Positions 47,768 through 60,900 of a DNA stretch of 64,000 bases are shown here, piece by piece; within the stretch, counting starts at the first letter, position 1, and every line of letters starts with the position of its first letter. Source of the stretch: Ianthella basta (taxonomy: Eukaryota > Porifera > Demospongiae > Verongiida > Ianthellidae). The notes below the pieces were generated by a model. The model was not told the DNA's origin. It saw nothing but the letters and a program-made list of their open reading frames with translations, and did no database searches. A program made the position numbers and the translations under genes. The stretch is from positions 2,932,879 to 2,996,878 of the forward strand of contig OZ025877.1 in assembly GCA_964019415.1 (NCBI GenBank), in the 5' to 3' direction.

Positions 47768-50700
47768 CTGGTTCAGAAGGAGTTCTTGACCAGTTCCGGG
47801 AACGGTTTCGTGAAGAAATGGAGACAAATGAAGTTGTCAGGAAGCTTGAACATCAAGGCATAATTTCACAAGGCGTCCTGGAGACCATCACTAAGACATC
47901 ATCGCGTAAACAGCGAAATGAAATTCTATTTGGATGTTTAGAGCAAACTGGCACCAAAGAAGCCTTGATTAGGTTCTGTAGCATAGTTATGGAAGTGGAG
48001 GGCAACCCAAAGATGAAAGCTTTGGGTACAGACATGAAGAACAGACTGGAGACATGTCAATGCAAGTGTACATACATGCATGGGTACTAGCCATGGACAA
48101 TTAACTACTGAAGTGAGGGCTTCTCAGCTGGCTCAGGCATCAGAAAGGGTTGGTTCTCTAATACCAGCTTCACAACAGGGTTGAAAACCTTGCCGACGTT
48201 TCGACCAGATGCTCTGGTCTTCTTCAGGGCGAAGATGGCCTGGTCTTCTTCGCCCTGAAGAAGACCAGAGCATCTGGTCGAAACGTCGGCAAGGTTTTCA
48301 ACCCTGTTGTGAAGCTGGTATTAGAGAACCAACCCTTTCCAATTAACTACTGTTATTTATTCATGCCTTCATCTAATGCCTTAAAACGTGCAGCATTACT
48401 TGACAGTGCATATAGCATCAGTGGTCCTGACACTGTTTGGCATACTTTAGTATGAAAGCATAGGCATGAATGGGTCATGTATAGCATCCATGGATGTTAT
48501 ATATAAATGACTGTAGCTTATATACCTGATATGACATGCATGATTGCTTCTGTACCACTTAGGTCCTGACCCCATTGTTAGCGATCCATCAATCATCATA
48601 CATGATATTAAGCGGGAGTATGTAGAACTCAAAGGAGCATTTGTGAACTTGTGCACAACACAGGGGTCCCCTACTTTGGATGAAGTAAGGGAGTACTGCA
48701 TTGATCTGATAGAAGGAGCTCTAAATAACATGCCTCGAGCTGGTCGCCATGAAGATGACATCGAAAGGGCAAAGACACTGAGTGAATTAGCGCGTGTTGT
48801 GTGTTTCCACTTAAGCAATTGGGTCGGTTATGAATTCTTCCAGACAGTTGTCACCAAGTTCCAGCCTCAACTGAAAAGTGTCAAAGATAGAATGGTGCAT
48901 TATGAAAAACAGTTGAAGCCTCTTTTGAAGCAAAAACTGGAATACATTGCAGAACTTCGGCAACGGTGAGTATAATGTAGCCTAGCCTAGCCGCTAGCCC
49001 CTACTTTGTCATCGTGCACGGGGGCGGATGAAAGTAAGGTCTAGCAGAATGTGTAAATTTCACACCTCACACTGACCAATCAGATCATTGCTGCTTCAGA
49101 TCACAGCAACATTTATGGAGACACTGGCGCTTATTGACCAAATTAGGGGCAGGGCGACAGTTGTATCCGAGACAGTAATACGTTCGCTGCAGGCTGTGAA
49201 GCCCACGATCGTCGTGGAAAGCCAACTTGGCGACGTTTCCCACCCTCTGGCCATTGTTTTCTCTCATTACTGAGTATTATTCGTTGATGTTTGTAATTGA
49301 CGTTCTTGATAGATGCCCGGTAGCACATTGATTGTGAGGTGTGGAATTTACACATTCTGCTAGACCCTACCGTCTTCCATCCCTGCATGCAATGACAAAG
49401 TAGGAGCTAGTGGCTAGACTAAATGTAGTCACAATGTTAGTCAAGTGCTTTTGTGTTCATGCGTATAGTGTATAGCTCTGTTTTATGTCTATAGTGTATG
49501 ATTAGCCTACTGTGTCTGTGGATTAACTATGCGATTAACTACAATGTTCAGAGACCAAATTATCAATAAGTATAATGCATCAAATTCAAACGCTACAGAG
49601 AGGAGGCCCCAGGAAGCATGGCAGAGCTGGTTGTCAAGTACAAGCTGGATGCAGATGGCCTCCTACTGAAGGACCTAGTAGCCGAGAGAAACTTCCTGGC
49701 ACAGCGACTGAGTATCCCTGAGCACCTCCTGAAAGTGCTATCCTGGAGTCGTAGCTCAATAGTGATCACGTATTGGATACTACGAGATCTTTTACCATTT
49801 GTTGAGCTAGCACTGTGCAGGGAGAATGTTCGAGCAGAGCTCACTCAGCATGGTGTGGTAGATGTCTACCTAGACAGTCACCCATCAGACCACCCTGGCT
49901 TGGTAAGTTTCAAGGACTGCTCCTTTGAGCTTGCACTGTGCCAGTGTAGAATTCCATGGTATCTCTTCTTCCATCAATGCAGGTGGATCTGTCACTGCAG
50001 ACTGTGCATTGTAAGAAATACAGAGCACTATTTTGTGTGTCATGACAGTTTACAACAAACTTGTATTGTGTAATGTTGTCTTCCTTTGTCCTTTGTGAGT
50101 GAATCCTATAGTGTTCATTTCCTGCATGTCAGTTGTACGTAAGAATACTATCTTGTGTAGTTGCACTTGTCCTAGTCTATATACTACCATTCTGAACTTT
50201 CCTTTGTTTATCTGTATCTGTACAGTGAAGCGGCGTGCTATTGTCACTATCCTTGGTACACATCGTCAGGATATGGATGTCGTTCCACTGATCTCTGACC
50301 TACAGAGCATGGGCATTGTGACCACTGAGCAGTGTCAGAAACTAGCATATCTGTGTGATGTGAAACAACTACCTGAAGCACATGAAGCTCTGCTGTACAT
50401 CTTGCTGGCCCATGATGGATCAAACATATACCACAAGCTTGTGGAATGTATGGGAAGGAGATATCCTTCCATAGCAAAAGAATTGCAAGGTGTGCTGATA
50501 CATGGAATGTGCTCGTAAATTGTCATTCGTAACCTGAGGGTTACATACGTAATATTCTTATTCAATGTAGCCGCCTTCAAAGATCTAATGAGTTCTCCTG
50601 GTGTTCTGAATGTCATTGGCAGGTGTCAGTGTAAGTACCTGTCACATTTGTAGAATGCATAATGAAGCCAGGTTATAGTACCCTAGCTGTGGGTGATTGC

Positions 50701-51612
50701 ATATTATACGTACAGTCATGTTCATTCAAGCTTATGTCTGAGAGGCTCATTGCTATATATGTTAATCAACTATACTGTAGCTTATCCTTTGATGACACAT
50801 TATAATGGCCTATGCTCCATGGGATTCTTTGCAAATGCTTGTTTTCAGTGAGGTACTGTACCTGCATTTGTACCTCCAACTCATGCTCCGGTCATAGGGA
50901 GGGGTTCCAGGGCTTTCCTGATCCTCTTTCTAATTACGTACTATGAAAAAAGGAAACTATTGAGAGATATTGTGATACTGTATTGGAGGATGCTTTAGTG
51001 CTGATACTGGTCCTTGTTGTTGGTAGTGCACTACAGAAGACAATCTTCATCCACCTATATGTTATTCCTCATGAATCCCTCCCTACCTGGGTTAGGTGGC
51101 CATTTTGGTGTTCATGTGGCCTGGGCTCATCAGCAGTGGTAGTCGTAGGGCATGTCTGAATATTCAACATGCCCAAATTATCGAATTATCAGTGTAACTT
51201 GTAACAAATATCATGAAGACCGAGCGACGGACATTTTAAATTGGCGGCGCTCTGTGATGGGCTTACTATACATATAAGCTTCCTCTGTTAATTTAAAATG
51301 GTTAGAGCGAGATTAGAACCATTTATTGTTCATTATAATGTACCAACACAGTGAGGTTCCTTGGATGATTTGGCTTTGATATTCAACCGAAAATTCTGAT
51401 ACTGGGCACGATGAGAAACCTATCCTCGTTGAGTTTGTTGAGACAGTGGTACAGCGAGGCGCAGTTCACTAAATCATGACATCGAAGTGTGCAAAGGTTA
51501 GTACTCTTAGAGGAATCAAAATTACACTATGGACAGGTAACATGAACTGAAAGTTTCCTCCATTTAAAACAGACCTTGTTAGCTAACGCTCCGTGGCTAC
51601 CCCCTCTCTCTC

Positions 51613-51702
<90 letters not shown>

Positions 51703-51748
51703 TGTGTGTGTGTGTGCGTGTGTGTGTGTGTGTGTGTGCACATGTATG

Positions 51749-51796
<48 letters not shown>

Positions 51797-51818
51797 ATAT
51801 GTATGTTCTGTGTGTGTG

Positions 51819-51903
<85 letters not shown>

Positions 51904-54900
51904 TGGAACCCTGCCTTGCGGACACCCCTGAAAGCGGACACCTCGATTATGCGGACACTTTCTAAAGTCCCAACGATTGGCCCTATTCTATCTGTATAAA
52001 CTTCCCCTTGAAATGCGGACACCCCATTATTCCGTATTGCGGACAGCGCCCTGTGTACCACCCTATACAACTCTGTATAACCCCACCCGATAATCCGGGC
52101 ATTTCGATCAGCTTCCAGAAAATGGCCGCTCCCTGATTTGCACCACTATCTCTGACAAGTGACAGGACAGCATAGTAGTTGACGAGTGCCACAAATCGTC
52201 TATACTATGGGTTTTGAAAGTGTCTTTAACATGGGAAAGTTCAGCGCGAACAACTACCCTTTGGAATCGTCCTCAGAAATGGTGCGTGAGTCAAGTACTC
52301 GAGTGAACCACCTCTACCTTTACAAATTCGTATTATTTTGATACTTTTGGTTTGGTTTGGTAAGCTTATTTATACAGGGGAAGCCTTTAGCCAGCGGCTA
52401 CTATTCTAGGCACCCTGAAAGAACACAGTACAAGAAGACAAAAAAGAAGACAAGACAGAAAAGGTACAAGGCAGGTGAAAATTCAAAAATTTAGCATGCA
52501 TACAGTAATAGTCATTCAAGTGTCAATAATGTTAAGGGAATCAAGACATACAGATTGGTCAGTTAAGTGAGACAAAATAGTGAAATGCTGCTCTTGAGAA
52601 TCCCTCTAGGGTTCCAGATTCACGCAGTGAAGCTGGCAGGGAGCGCCACAGAGATGCACCCGAGTATGCAAATGCATGCTGCCCAAACATTGTCTTGACG
52701 ACGGGAAGGTTGACAAGGCTTTTTGTCCGCGTGTTATGGTGGTGGGTGGGGAGACAGAAGAGGGATGAAAGGTAGGAAGGAGCAAGTGAATTATGACATT
52801 TGTATGTCAACTCAGCAAGAAGTAGTTTTCGGCGACAACAAAGAGAAGAGAGACCAAGTTCATGCCATAGGGCAGAGGAGGAAGAGAGACGAGGGCGATG
52901 TAGGGCAAGACGACGAGCATAGTTAAAAAGATTTTGTAGTCGAGAAGCGTCATGCTGGGAACAGTTGTCCCATACTACATCGCAGTAGTCAACTAGAGGC
53001 AGGATGTACGATTTGAGGTAAAGGACCAGGAGAGATTGCGGAAGAAACCAGGACAGGCGCCTGAGGAGGTTTACACTGCGAGACACTTTGGAGACAACAT
53101 GGTTGATGTGGCTGGTCCAGGTAAGAGTGTCATTTATGAGCACACCGAGAAGCTTGAAACTGGAGACCTGCTCAATTTGAGAACCAGAGAGGTGTATGTG
53201 TAGGAGTGGTGGATGAACTCTGGCTCTTGGGGAGCGGATGAGCATACATTTGGTCTTATCAACATTGAGCTGTAGCCCATTGTTTGTCAACCACTTATTG
53301 GCAAGGTCAAGACAAGATTGAAGTGAGGTGTTCAGAAGCCTGCAGTCGTTGCCGACTAGAAATATAGTGGTATCATCTGCAAAAAGGACTGTACAGTCAG
53401 GAGGAAGGACAGTAGGCAGGTCATTTATGAAGAGTGAGAAAAGAGTAGAACCAAGAACTGAACCCTGTGGGACACCGGAAGTAGTAGAGCCATGAGAAGA
53501 TGTGGAGTTGGAAACACGAGTGACTTGAGAGCGATCAGAGAGGTATGACTGGAACCAGGAAACACTGGAAGCATCTAGACCAAGGCAGCGAAGTTTGGAA
53601 AGTAAGAGTGGATGGTTCACAGTGTCGAAGGCCTTAGAAACATCAAGAAAGAGAACGGCAACATACTGCTTCAGGTCAAGAGCTTGATACCATCTATTCG
53701 TGCAGTACAGAAGAAGAGACTGGGTTGAGTGACTAGATCGGAAGCCAGATTGGTATGAGTATAAGAGATTGTTGGAGTCAAGGTGCTCAGTGACCTGATC
53801 TCTTACATGCCTCTCCAGTAGTTTACTGCAGGCAGGGAGGATGGAGATTGGCCTGTAGTTGGAGAGACAGGCCTGGTTGCCACCCTTGTGGAGAGGTCGG
53901 ACTGAGCTGCACTTCCAGGAACTAGGGAAGGTGGATGAGGAGATGGAAGAGTTGAGAATATTGGATAGAGGACGAGAGATGATAGATTTAGATGCTTTTA
54001 GAGGAAGAGAAGGGATGTTGTCTACGCCAGGAGCTGAGGTGTTTTTGAGGGAAGCCAGGGATCTCTTACATTGTTCTGGTGTTGTACATACCAAGGACAA
54101 AGTAGAGGAGGGGGAGTACGAACAGGAGGGAGGAGGAAGGGATGCATTAGACGAGCTGACAGAGACAAAGTGATCATTGAGGGAGTTGGCAATTGAAGTG
54201 TGGTCAGAGCCAAGAGCATCCCAGTTGGAAGAAGATGTAGACAGTGGACGTACACTTTTCAGGGTTTTCCAGAGGGTTGCAGGTGAACTGTTCTTGGAAA
54301 TTAGATGCTGGAAGTGTTCAATTTTGGTCTTTCGCTGTAGACTCACTACCAGGTTCCTTTGGCATTTAAAGTCTTTCCAAGCTGATGGTGATCTTGACCC
54401 AAGGAAAACTCTAAGTAGCTTGTTCCTCTTGTCCATTTCTTTCCTGATGGACCTGGAGATCCATGGTGCACAGTTTTTCTTTACACGCACAGTCTTCACT
54501 GGTGCATGACAATCAAGGACACCACTGAAGAGTGAGTTGAAAGCAAAAACCTTGTCATCAACATCGTCAAACAAATCAACTAGAGACCACGGGACAGCAA
54601 TAAGGTCCTCATTGAATGAGGAAGGCTCGAACTTCTTGAGAGAACGTCTGGTAATGGTTTTGAAGCTAGGGTTAGGGACACTCCAGTCAATGGAGAGGAT
54701 GATGGGTAAGTGATCAGAAATGGGGAAGTTGAGAACTGAGGTGTGAGAGATGGGGACATCAGATGAGGTGAGGAAATGGTCAAGCACAGAACAGCGTGTC
54801 TCAGAGACACGGGTTGGATGAGAAATGGGGCAGGACATGGAGTGGGAGGTGATGAAGTTCTGAAGAGACCTGGTGAAGGGGTGGGCTGAGTCAGAAGTGT

Positions 54901-57900
54901 CTATGTTGAGATCCCCACAGGCCACCACATGCTTATGGGACAGCAACAGAGACTCCAAGATGGAACACAGGTTCGAGACTGAGGAAGATGGAGCACTTGG
55001 AGGGCGGTACATACAGCCGAAGGCGAAGGAGGACAAAGAGGATTTGAAGGAGCTGATAGACAGCCACAGAGCTTCTACATCACCACAGGGAGCATCGCAG
55101 GACAATGGAGATACAGTTAGATGGTCGACAACGTAGACAGCGATACCTCCGCCAGAACGCGAGCGATCCAATCGGTAAATGGTGTACCCAGGCAGAGTGA
55201 CTTCAGCGTCCGATACTGAGGGACCAAGCCAGGATTCGCTGATGGCCAGGATGTCAGGCCGCTGCGATTTGACTAGACACTGCACGTCGTCAAGGTGCCG
55301 AAGGATGCTGCGAGCATTTAGATGGACAATCTTGAGCGTGTTCTTCACGGAGGCGGACTTGGTCCCCCTTTTGGCGGCGCTGTCTTGTTCAGGTGGCCCA
55401 GGATTCCTCTCAACGTCGCCAGACAACAACACTGCCGAGGAGTGGTAGCGCGAATGTGCCCGTATCTTTGCGTAGGCTTTCTTCATGGACCGGCGAAGGT
55501 GAGAAAATCCGTCCTCGGGGAAATATCTCGGAAAGAATGCAGCAGAGACAAAGCTGCGGGCTCCAAGCAAAGGAAAGCAATCATTGCACTGCTAAACTGA
55601 CTTAGTAGACTTGAGAGGGACTGGAACACACACTAGAAATGATAGAACAAGCGCCAACCTAACGCGGTGCTTCGCACTGTCAGCCATTTTTTCTCGATTT
55701 TTTCTCGATTCCAGTTCCTGTTTGACATGTGCGGTATATCACCCTTGACCTGTGCTGACCCCTCATATACGCACAGGTCAAGTCAGCAGCCCTGGGCTCT
55801 TAACATATAATTATCACTAGATGGCCTAGGCCTAGATGTACTTTTTATGCATACTAGATGATTGTTTTAACATATGGGCTTATAAGCCGTACCTCTGAAA
55901 TACGGACACCCCTATAATCAGGACACTTCTCTTGTTCCGAAGGGTGTCCGCATTATAGGGGTTCCACTGTATGCGTGTGAGGTAGAGGTGCTTTCACTGG
56001 TAGGCAGGCTGGTCTGGTGACTTGAAACTCTTGCAAACCCAACAGTCTATTGCATCTTGATGTATATTTCAGGCCATCAGCATTGCTGTATCCCCAACTT
56101 TCTGAACTACTGAACATTCATAGGAGATTGCTAGCAAGTAGTTCGAGTTCAGGGGCGCCCCAGCGCCCCACGAGATGTTATAACTTTTACTTGTTTGAAA
56201 TCTTGCGAATTGAAATATTGTGATTGTGCAAGAAAACATTGTGTCTTGTCCCATAAATGATAGATTTTGTGAGGCACTCTCCTTAGGTGCAGTGAATTGT
56301 CGTCTGTCTACCCCCTCCTCCCCCTTTCCCATGACCATCCCTATGTGGCTCCTGTAATACTCCAATGTACATTTGACTCAATCATTCATGTTGAATGCTG
56401 ACCTTCCTCACTTACAATTATCTCGCATGCATTAGCCATTGTTGGTTCAAACTTCCTTTAACAGTTACACTCTATCAGGAGAGAATGCAGTGAACGTATA
56501 ATTTATATATAAAGTATTGTGTAATAGAATATCCATACACAACCCAATAATTGATGTGCTGTCTTATCTATATAGATCGCAATGCTGGTGTCTATCGTGC
56601 ATCCATTGAGTGTGTTGTTGAAAAGAATGATTACCACTACCTGCAGAGGGCAATGAAGAAGGTTCTAATGAATAAAAAGTTAGATTCGTGCAAGTTGATT
56701 AAGGAGCTATATGCGAGCACTTTTGTACAAGTAGTGGACATTCTAGAGCACAATGAGAAGTACTCCAAGAAAATGGTGAGAGCTCTACAAGCAGATATTA
56801 AGTTGGGTTTTGTTGAAGGAGACGCAAAGGATTTGCCAAGTGCACTCACTGTGGCAGATCTACTAGAGAGCTTTAATATCCCAAAGAAGTGGGACGACAC
56901 TGACATTCTGCATAGGATGGTAGACTGCCTTCCAGAAGGGGAAAGAGCACTGGCAATTTGGCTTCTAGAGAAGCATGAGATGTATTTAGACGTGTACAGT
57001 GAAGCAGTTAAATTGAAAGACTCATTAAAATTGGCTCTGACTACACCAGAGGAGACCAATGCACAGGTACCAGTTGAAGTCACATTGGCTAAGGAGATTG
57101 CTGAATTTACTCGTAAAGATTGTAAGGAAATGTTGGACCTGCTTCTCTGCATGGCATTTAACATCCCTCGGAACAAAGTCACAGTAATTCAGGCCCTGTC
57201 TGGTGGCAGTACCACAGTTGTCTGCATTATTGACAAAGCCTTTATGCAGAACTTGATTCAATGCCCACTGAGAGCAAGTGTGCTATGGGCCTTTCAGGAG
57301 CTTAGTATTACCAGGATGCAAGTAGGCCTGTTTGAGGTAAACGTGTCCCAAATGCTGTCTCAGCACTTCAAGGATGCACTCCGCCGTGGACTGACTGGTG
57401 ACATGGACTTTGTGGGTGCAACAAAGGTGTGTGGTAAATTATGAAGTGCTAGATCTCTGATTACTTCATTGGATCACCCTACACAGCACAGTGAGCATAC
57501 TTACTGTATACAGTGGCTTGTGATATGCTTGTTGTAAATGTCATTCGACTGACTACTCACCTCTGAACTGTGCTATGGCCTCACTTTTCGCTTGATAATC
57601 TTAGTACCTGACTGGCACTAGCTAGGTACCTATACTTATGGCACCAAGTTAGGTCAAAGTTAAGAGGGGAGTCATGGGTCGAATGACAACCAGTCTGCAA
57701 ATTGCTGTACACCGCCAATATTGTACTATAGCTTCCAGATGAATGGTGCACTGGAGAACTAATAAATGGAGAGCAAAATATTGTTCTCAATTAATTCGTT
57801 CCTTTTTCTGGGTGTCTTCCTGTTAGTTTGCACCTAGTCTCACTTGCCAGACCTCCCTAAGGCAGGGTCTGGTCTTATTGCATAAGCCAACTTGTGCCAC

Positions 57901-60900
57901 AGAAATGTAATCATTGCGTAATTATGGCTAACTCTTGCACAATGTGGTAGTGCAGCGAACGAATTATGGAGTGTCTGAATTGACATTGTTTGGCTTGTAC
58001 CGCCCGTTCTTGCTCTGTTTTCAGAGTGTACTGGAATGAAGTTGCAACATGCGCAGTGATATACTTTGTCAATAAGTGAGCCATGCCATGTCTTTAAATT
58101 CAGGCTGATGTCATATAGCAATTGGCAAATCTGATTAGCCGGTACAGGATATTGTACTGGGCACAGGTCAGTGTGTGCAATAATACTAGACCCTTCCGTA
58201 GGGGGTTCTGGCGCTCAAGACTAAGTTTGCACCTGTGGCACCCAAAAAAGGAAATGAGGAACTCTGATTTTATTGTATCCTTGGTCGTAGTGAGATTGCC
58301 TTTGCGAATTATGTTTGTGCATGTTTCTTTTTTTGTCAAACCTACAGGTCCTCCCATACCAGGTGTATGTATTGGTTGACCTTGAGATAACAGTAAGTGT
58401 ATGCATTCATTTGTGTGCTTGTGTTTTACAGTTTTAATACTTATGTAACCTTGACCTTTATTGCATCATTCTTGAGCAATAAGTAATAGTTAAATGCTGA
58501 CCAAGAGGTGTCTCTGAGATTTAGAGCACGAGGCACGGTGTGCTGAGTGGTCTAAATCTTCAGAGACACCGATTGGTTAGCATTTAAGTGTTATAGATCC
58601 CAAATGATTGGGTGAGGAGTTGGCAGCAAATCAGTTTACCTACTCGTCCATGCATCATCACGCGTCTTCCGGAAGTAGTTAGCTACTCCTGACAGTGGCA
58701 GAGAAAACGTCGCGTGATTCAGGTCCAAGTTGGGTTGTTCATCTCGCAGCGGGCGCTTCCTACTGGTCAGCAGTGGATGCGGCGCGTCAGTTAAGCGTAA
58801 GCTTACTCACTGTCAGTCACATCAGCCACAGCGTTTCCCAGAGCGGTGTCTTTAACCAAAGCCTGTTCCCAGCTCGTAGCTAACCAGTACCTTTCTCGGC
58901 TCTGGTTCATAGCCGGATTGTGGCTTTTCCCTGTTTCTTGACGAAACAAGTGAGCCGGGCAACCGTGCATTGTATGTTGTGGCCTCAGCTACTGTTGCTT
59001 ATCACAGCTGCATTTAGAGCATAGTGCGAATGCCGCGCGTGCCACAGAACAGTGCATGTTCGGCATTTAGATACACTGGCGCCATTCTGGCGAGATGCAA
59101 GCGCTCGTCCTATTGGCTACATGTTTGTCTGTGAAATGCTTGCTGTGCGTCTATGTGATTTAATTTCAGTGTTTAGATGCCCGTTACCATGGCAACGGGA
59201 TCTATAATTATACAGCTTAACGCTCTGTCATCTGTGGTCTAAATATTACTTATTTAATATGCTAAATTACTGACAATACTAAGTGAATGAATTTTCTATT
59301 ATATTCCTGAATGTGGAATGCATCTTACAGTGGTTTGGTTAATTCAGTATATTCAGTTATTGTATTTATGTGTATGTTTATGCCTGTATATATCTTTGTC
59401 TTGAAATCTGTGCCTGAATGTGTATTCATGCTGTATCCGTTACTGTACATTTTATTATTATGTGACAATGATGTGATGTGCATGATTTGATGACTTGTGC
59501 CTATATCTTTGCAGAAGCAACTACTAATTCGAACTGTACATCACAAAATTATGCAACCCTGGCTTGAACAAGGCAAGTTTTGTTGTCTACATGTGTGCAT
59601 GGAAAATGGACCCTACTATTCTCATAAACTTGTCTGAAACCATGTGTACGTATTCCATTTGAATGAGTGTAATATATGACATCAGAGTCGACTTATAAAT
59701 GAACAAGTGATTTTATTGTATAGGTTCAAGCTATGCTTTCAGTGGTATTATGCATGTATGTAATTTTATGTATAACTATGTTCGCATGTATGTGTATGTG
59801 TATATGATATGGGCTGCAGTTGTATAACTGTGTTTACATTTATGTAGTAATATTGACAGATGTATTGAGAATGGGGAAGTTATATTGTCGACCATTTTAT
59901 ATTTACCTCTCTCATGCCGAAAGGACTTTCCAACCTGGCTTCCAAACATTACCCCTTGCAGAGCATAATGTAGCCTTGTACCCAGTCCCTATTTCCATTC
60001 CGACTTCCACTCGGGAGGGAAATAGGGCCTGGCAACATAGGGGGGTCCAAGCTGTTGACATCCGTGACATCACAATCTACGTGACTTTGAACCAATTTGG
60101 ACGTACTATTGTGACACAGCTCCTAAACCGTGCCACAGACGAGGCTTTGCAAGGTGATCACGTACAGCTGTAGATCAGCACCGAGGTTTCACCTTGATTT
60201 GGCAACAGGGAGAAGTTGTGTGTGCCTTCTTTGGTGGAGAAGATGTCTTCGTCGGCACACCTACGGATTTGGGTCAACTTCCAGAATCAATCATGTTGGG
60301 CTACTTTAATAACAGCCATCAAGCTACATGGAAGATGTTCAAGATGTCGATGGCCTTTTCCTGCAAGCAAACTCGGAGATATTGTCATCCTTTGCAGCAA
60401 GGCAGGACAGATATGCCGACCATTTGACGATTTTGCACCTGCGACCAGCAACTGTGAAGAGCGCTTTCCATTTTGCCGTCTACAACCTTTTAGCGGCTCT
60501 TGGCAAACAAGATGAGCTGATCCCCTCCAGGATTCAATTATTCTAGCTACATACTACCAGTGTTTAAGTCACGTGCATGATTCTGCAATCTGATTGGTAC
60601 CCTCAGAAATCATGTGACGGAAGTCAACGGCTTGGACCCCCCGATGTGGCCAGGCTCTATTTCCCTCCTTAGCGGAAGTCGGTATGGAAATAGGGACTGT
60701 GTACGAAGCTAAGCGTAATGCCTGTTTACACTAAGTGTTCAAATCAGTTCAAAACTGACTCAGATCACCAGACTGTGTAGTGTGAGCACAGTGGGAACTG
60801 ACTCAGAAGCAGTTTAGCCAAACCACCTATGTCAAGTAGATTGAAAATGGCTTTGAGTTGGTTTGCTCATCGTGTGAATGTGGAATTGTCTTCAAACTGG

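Larger units (their letters stand above)
51903..55969. mobile_element. Pogo/Tigger-like non-autonomous element, split by a LINE
   Basis: Left terminus GTGGAACCCTGCCTTGCGGA and right-terminus complement CAGTGGAACCCCTATAATGC carry the GGAACCC...GCGGACACC signature of pogo-type ends, flanked by TA on both sides (51901-51902, 55970-55971). Without the inserted LINE the element would be roughly 0.65 kb. Several internal GCGGACACC motifs occur near both ends. No transposase domain is visible. Confidence 0.65.

Noticed and set aside
58695-58883. 62-codon frame in a CpG-containing stretch
   Set aside because: It starts with GTG rather than ATG, and has no homology or matching splice phase with the surrounding CARD gene.
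60194-60546. Three overlapping frames inside the 59971-60711 element
   Set aside because: They are mutually exclusive, short, and show no transposase or host domain that I recognise.
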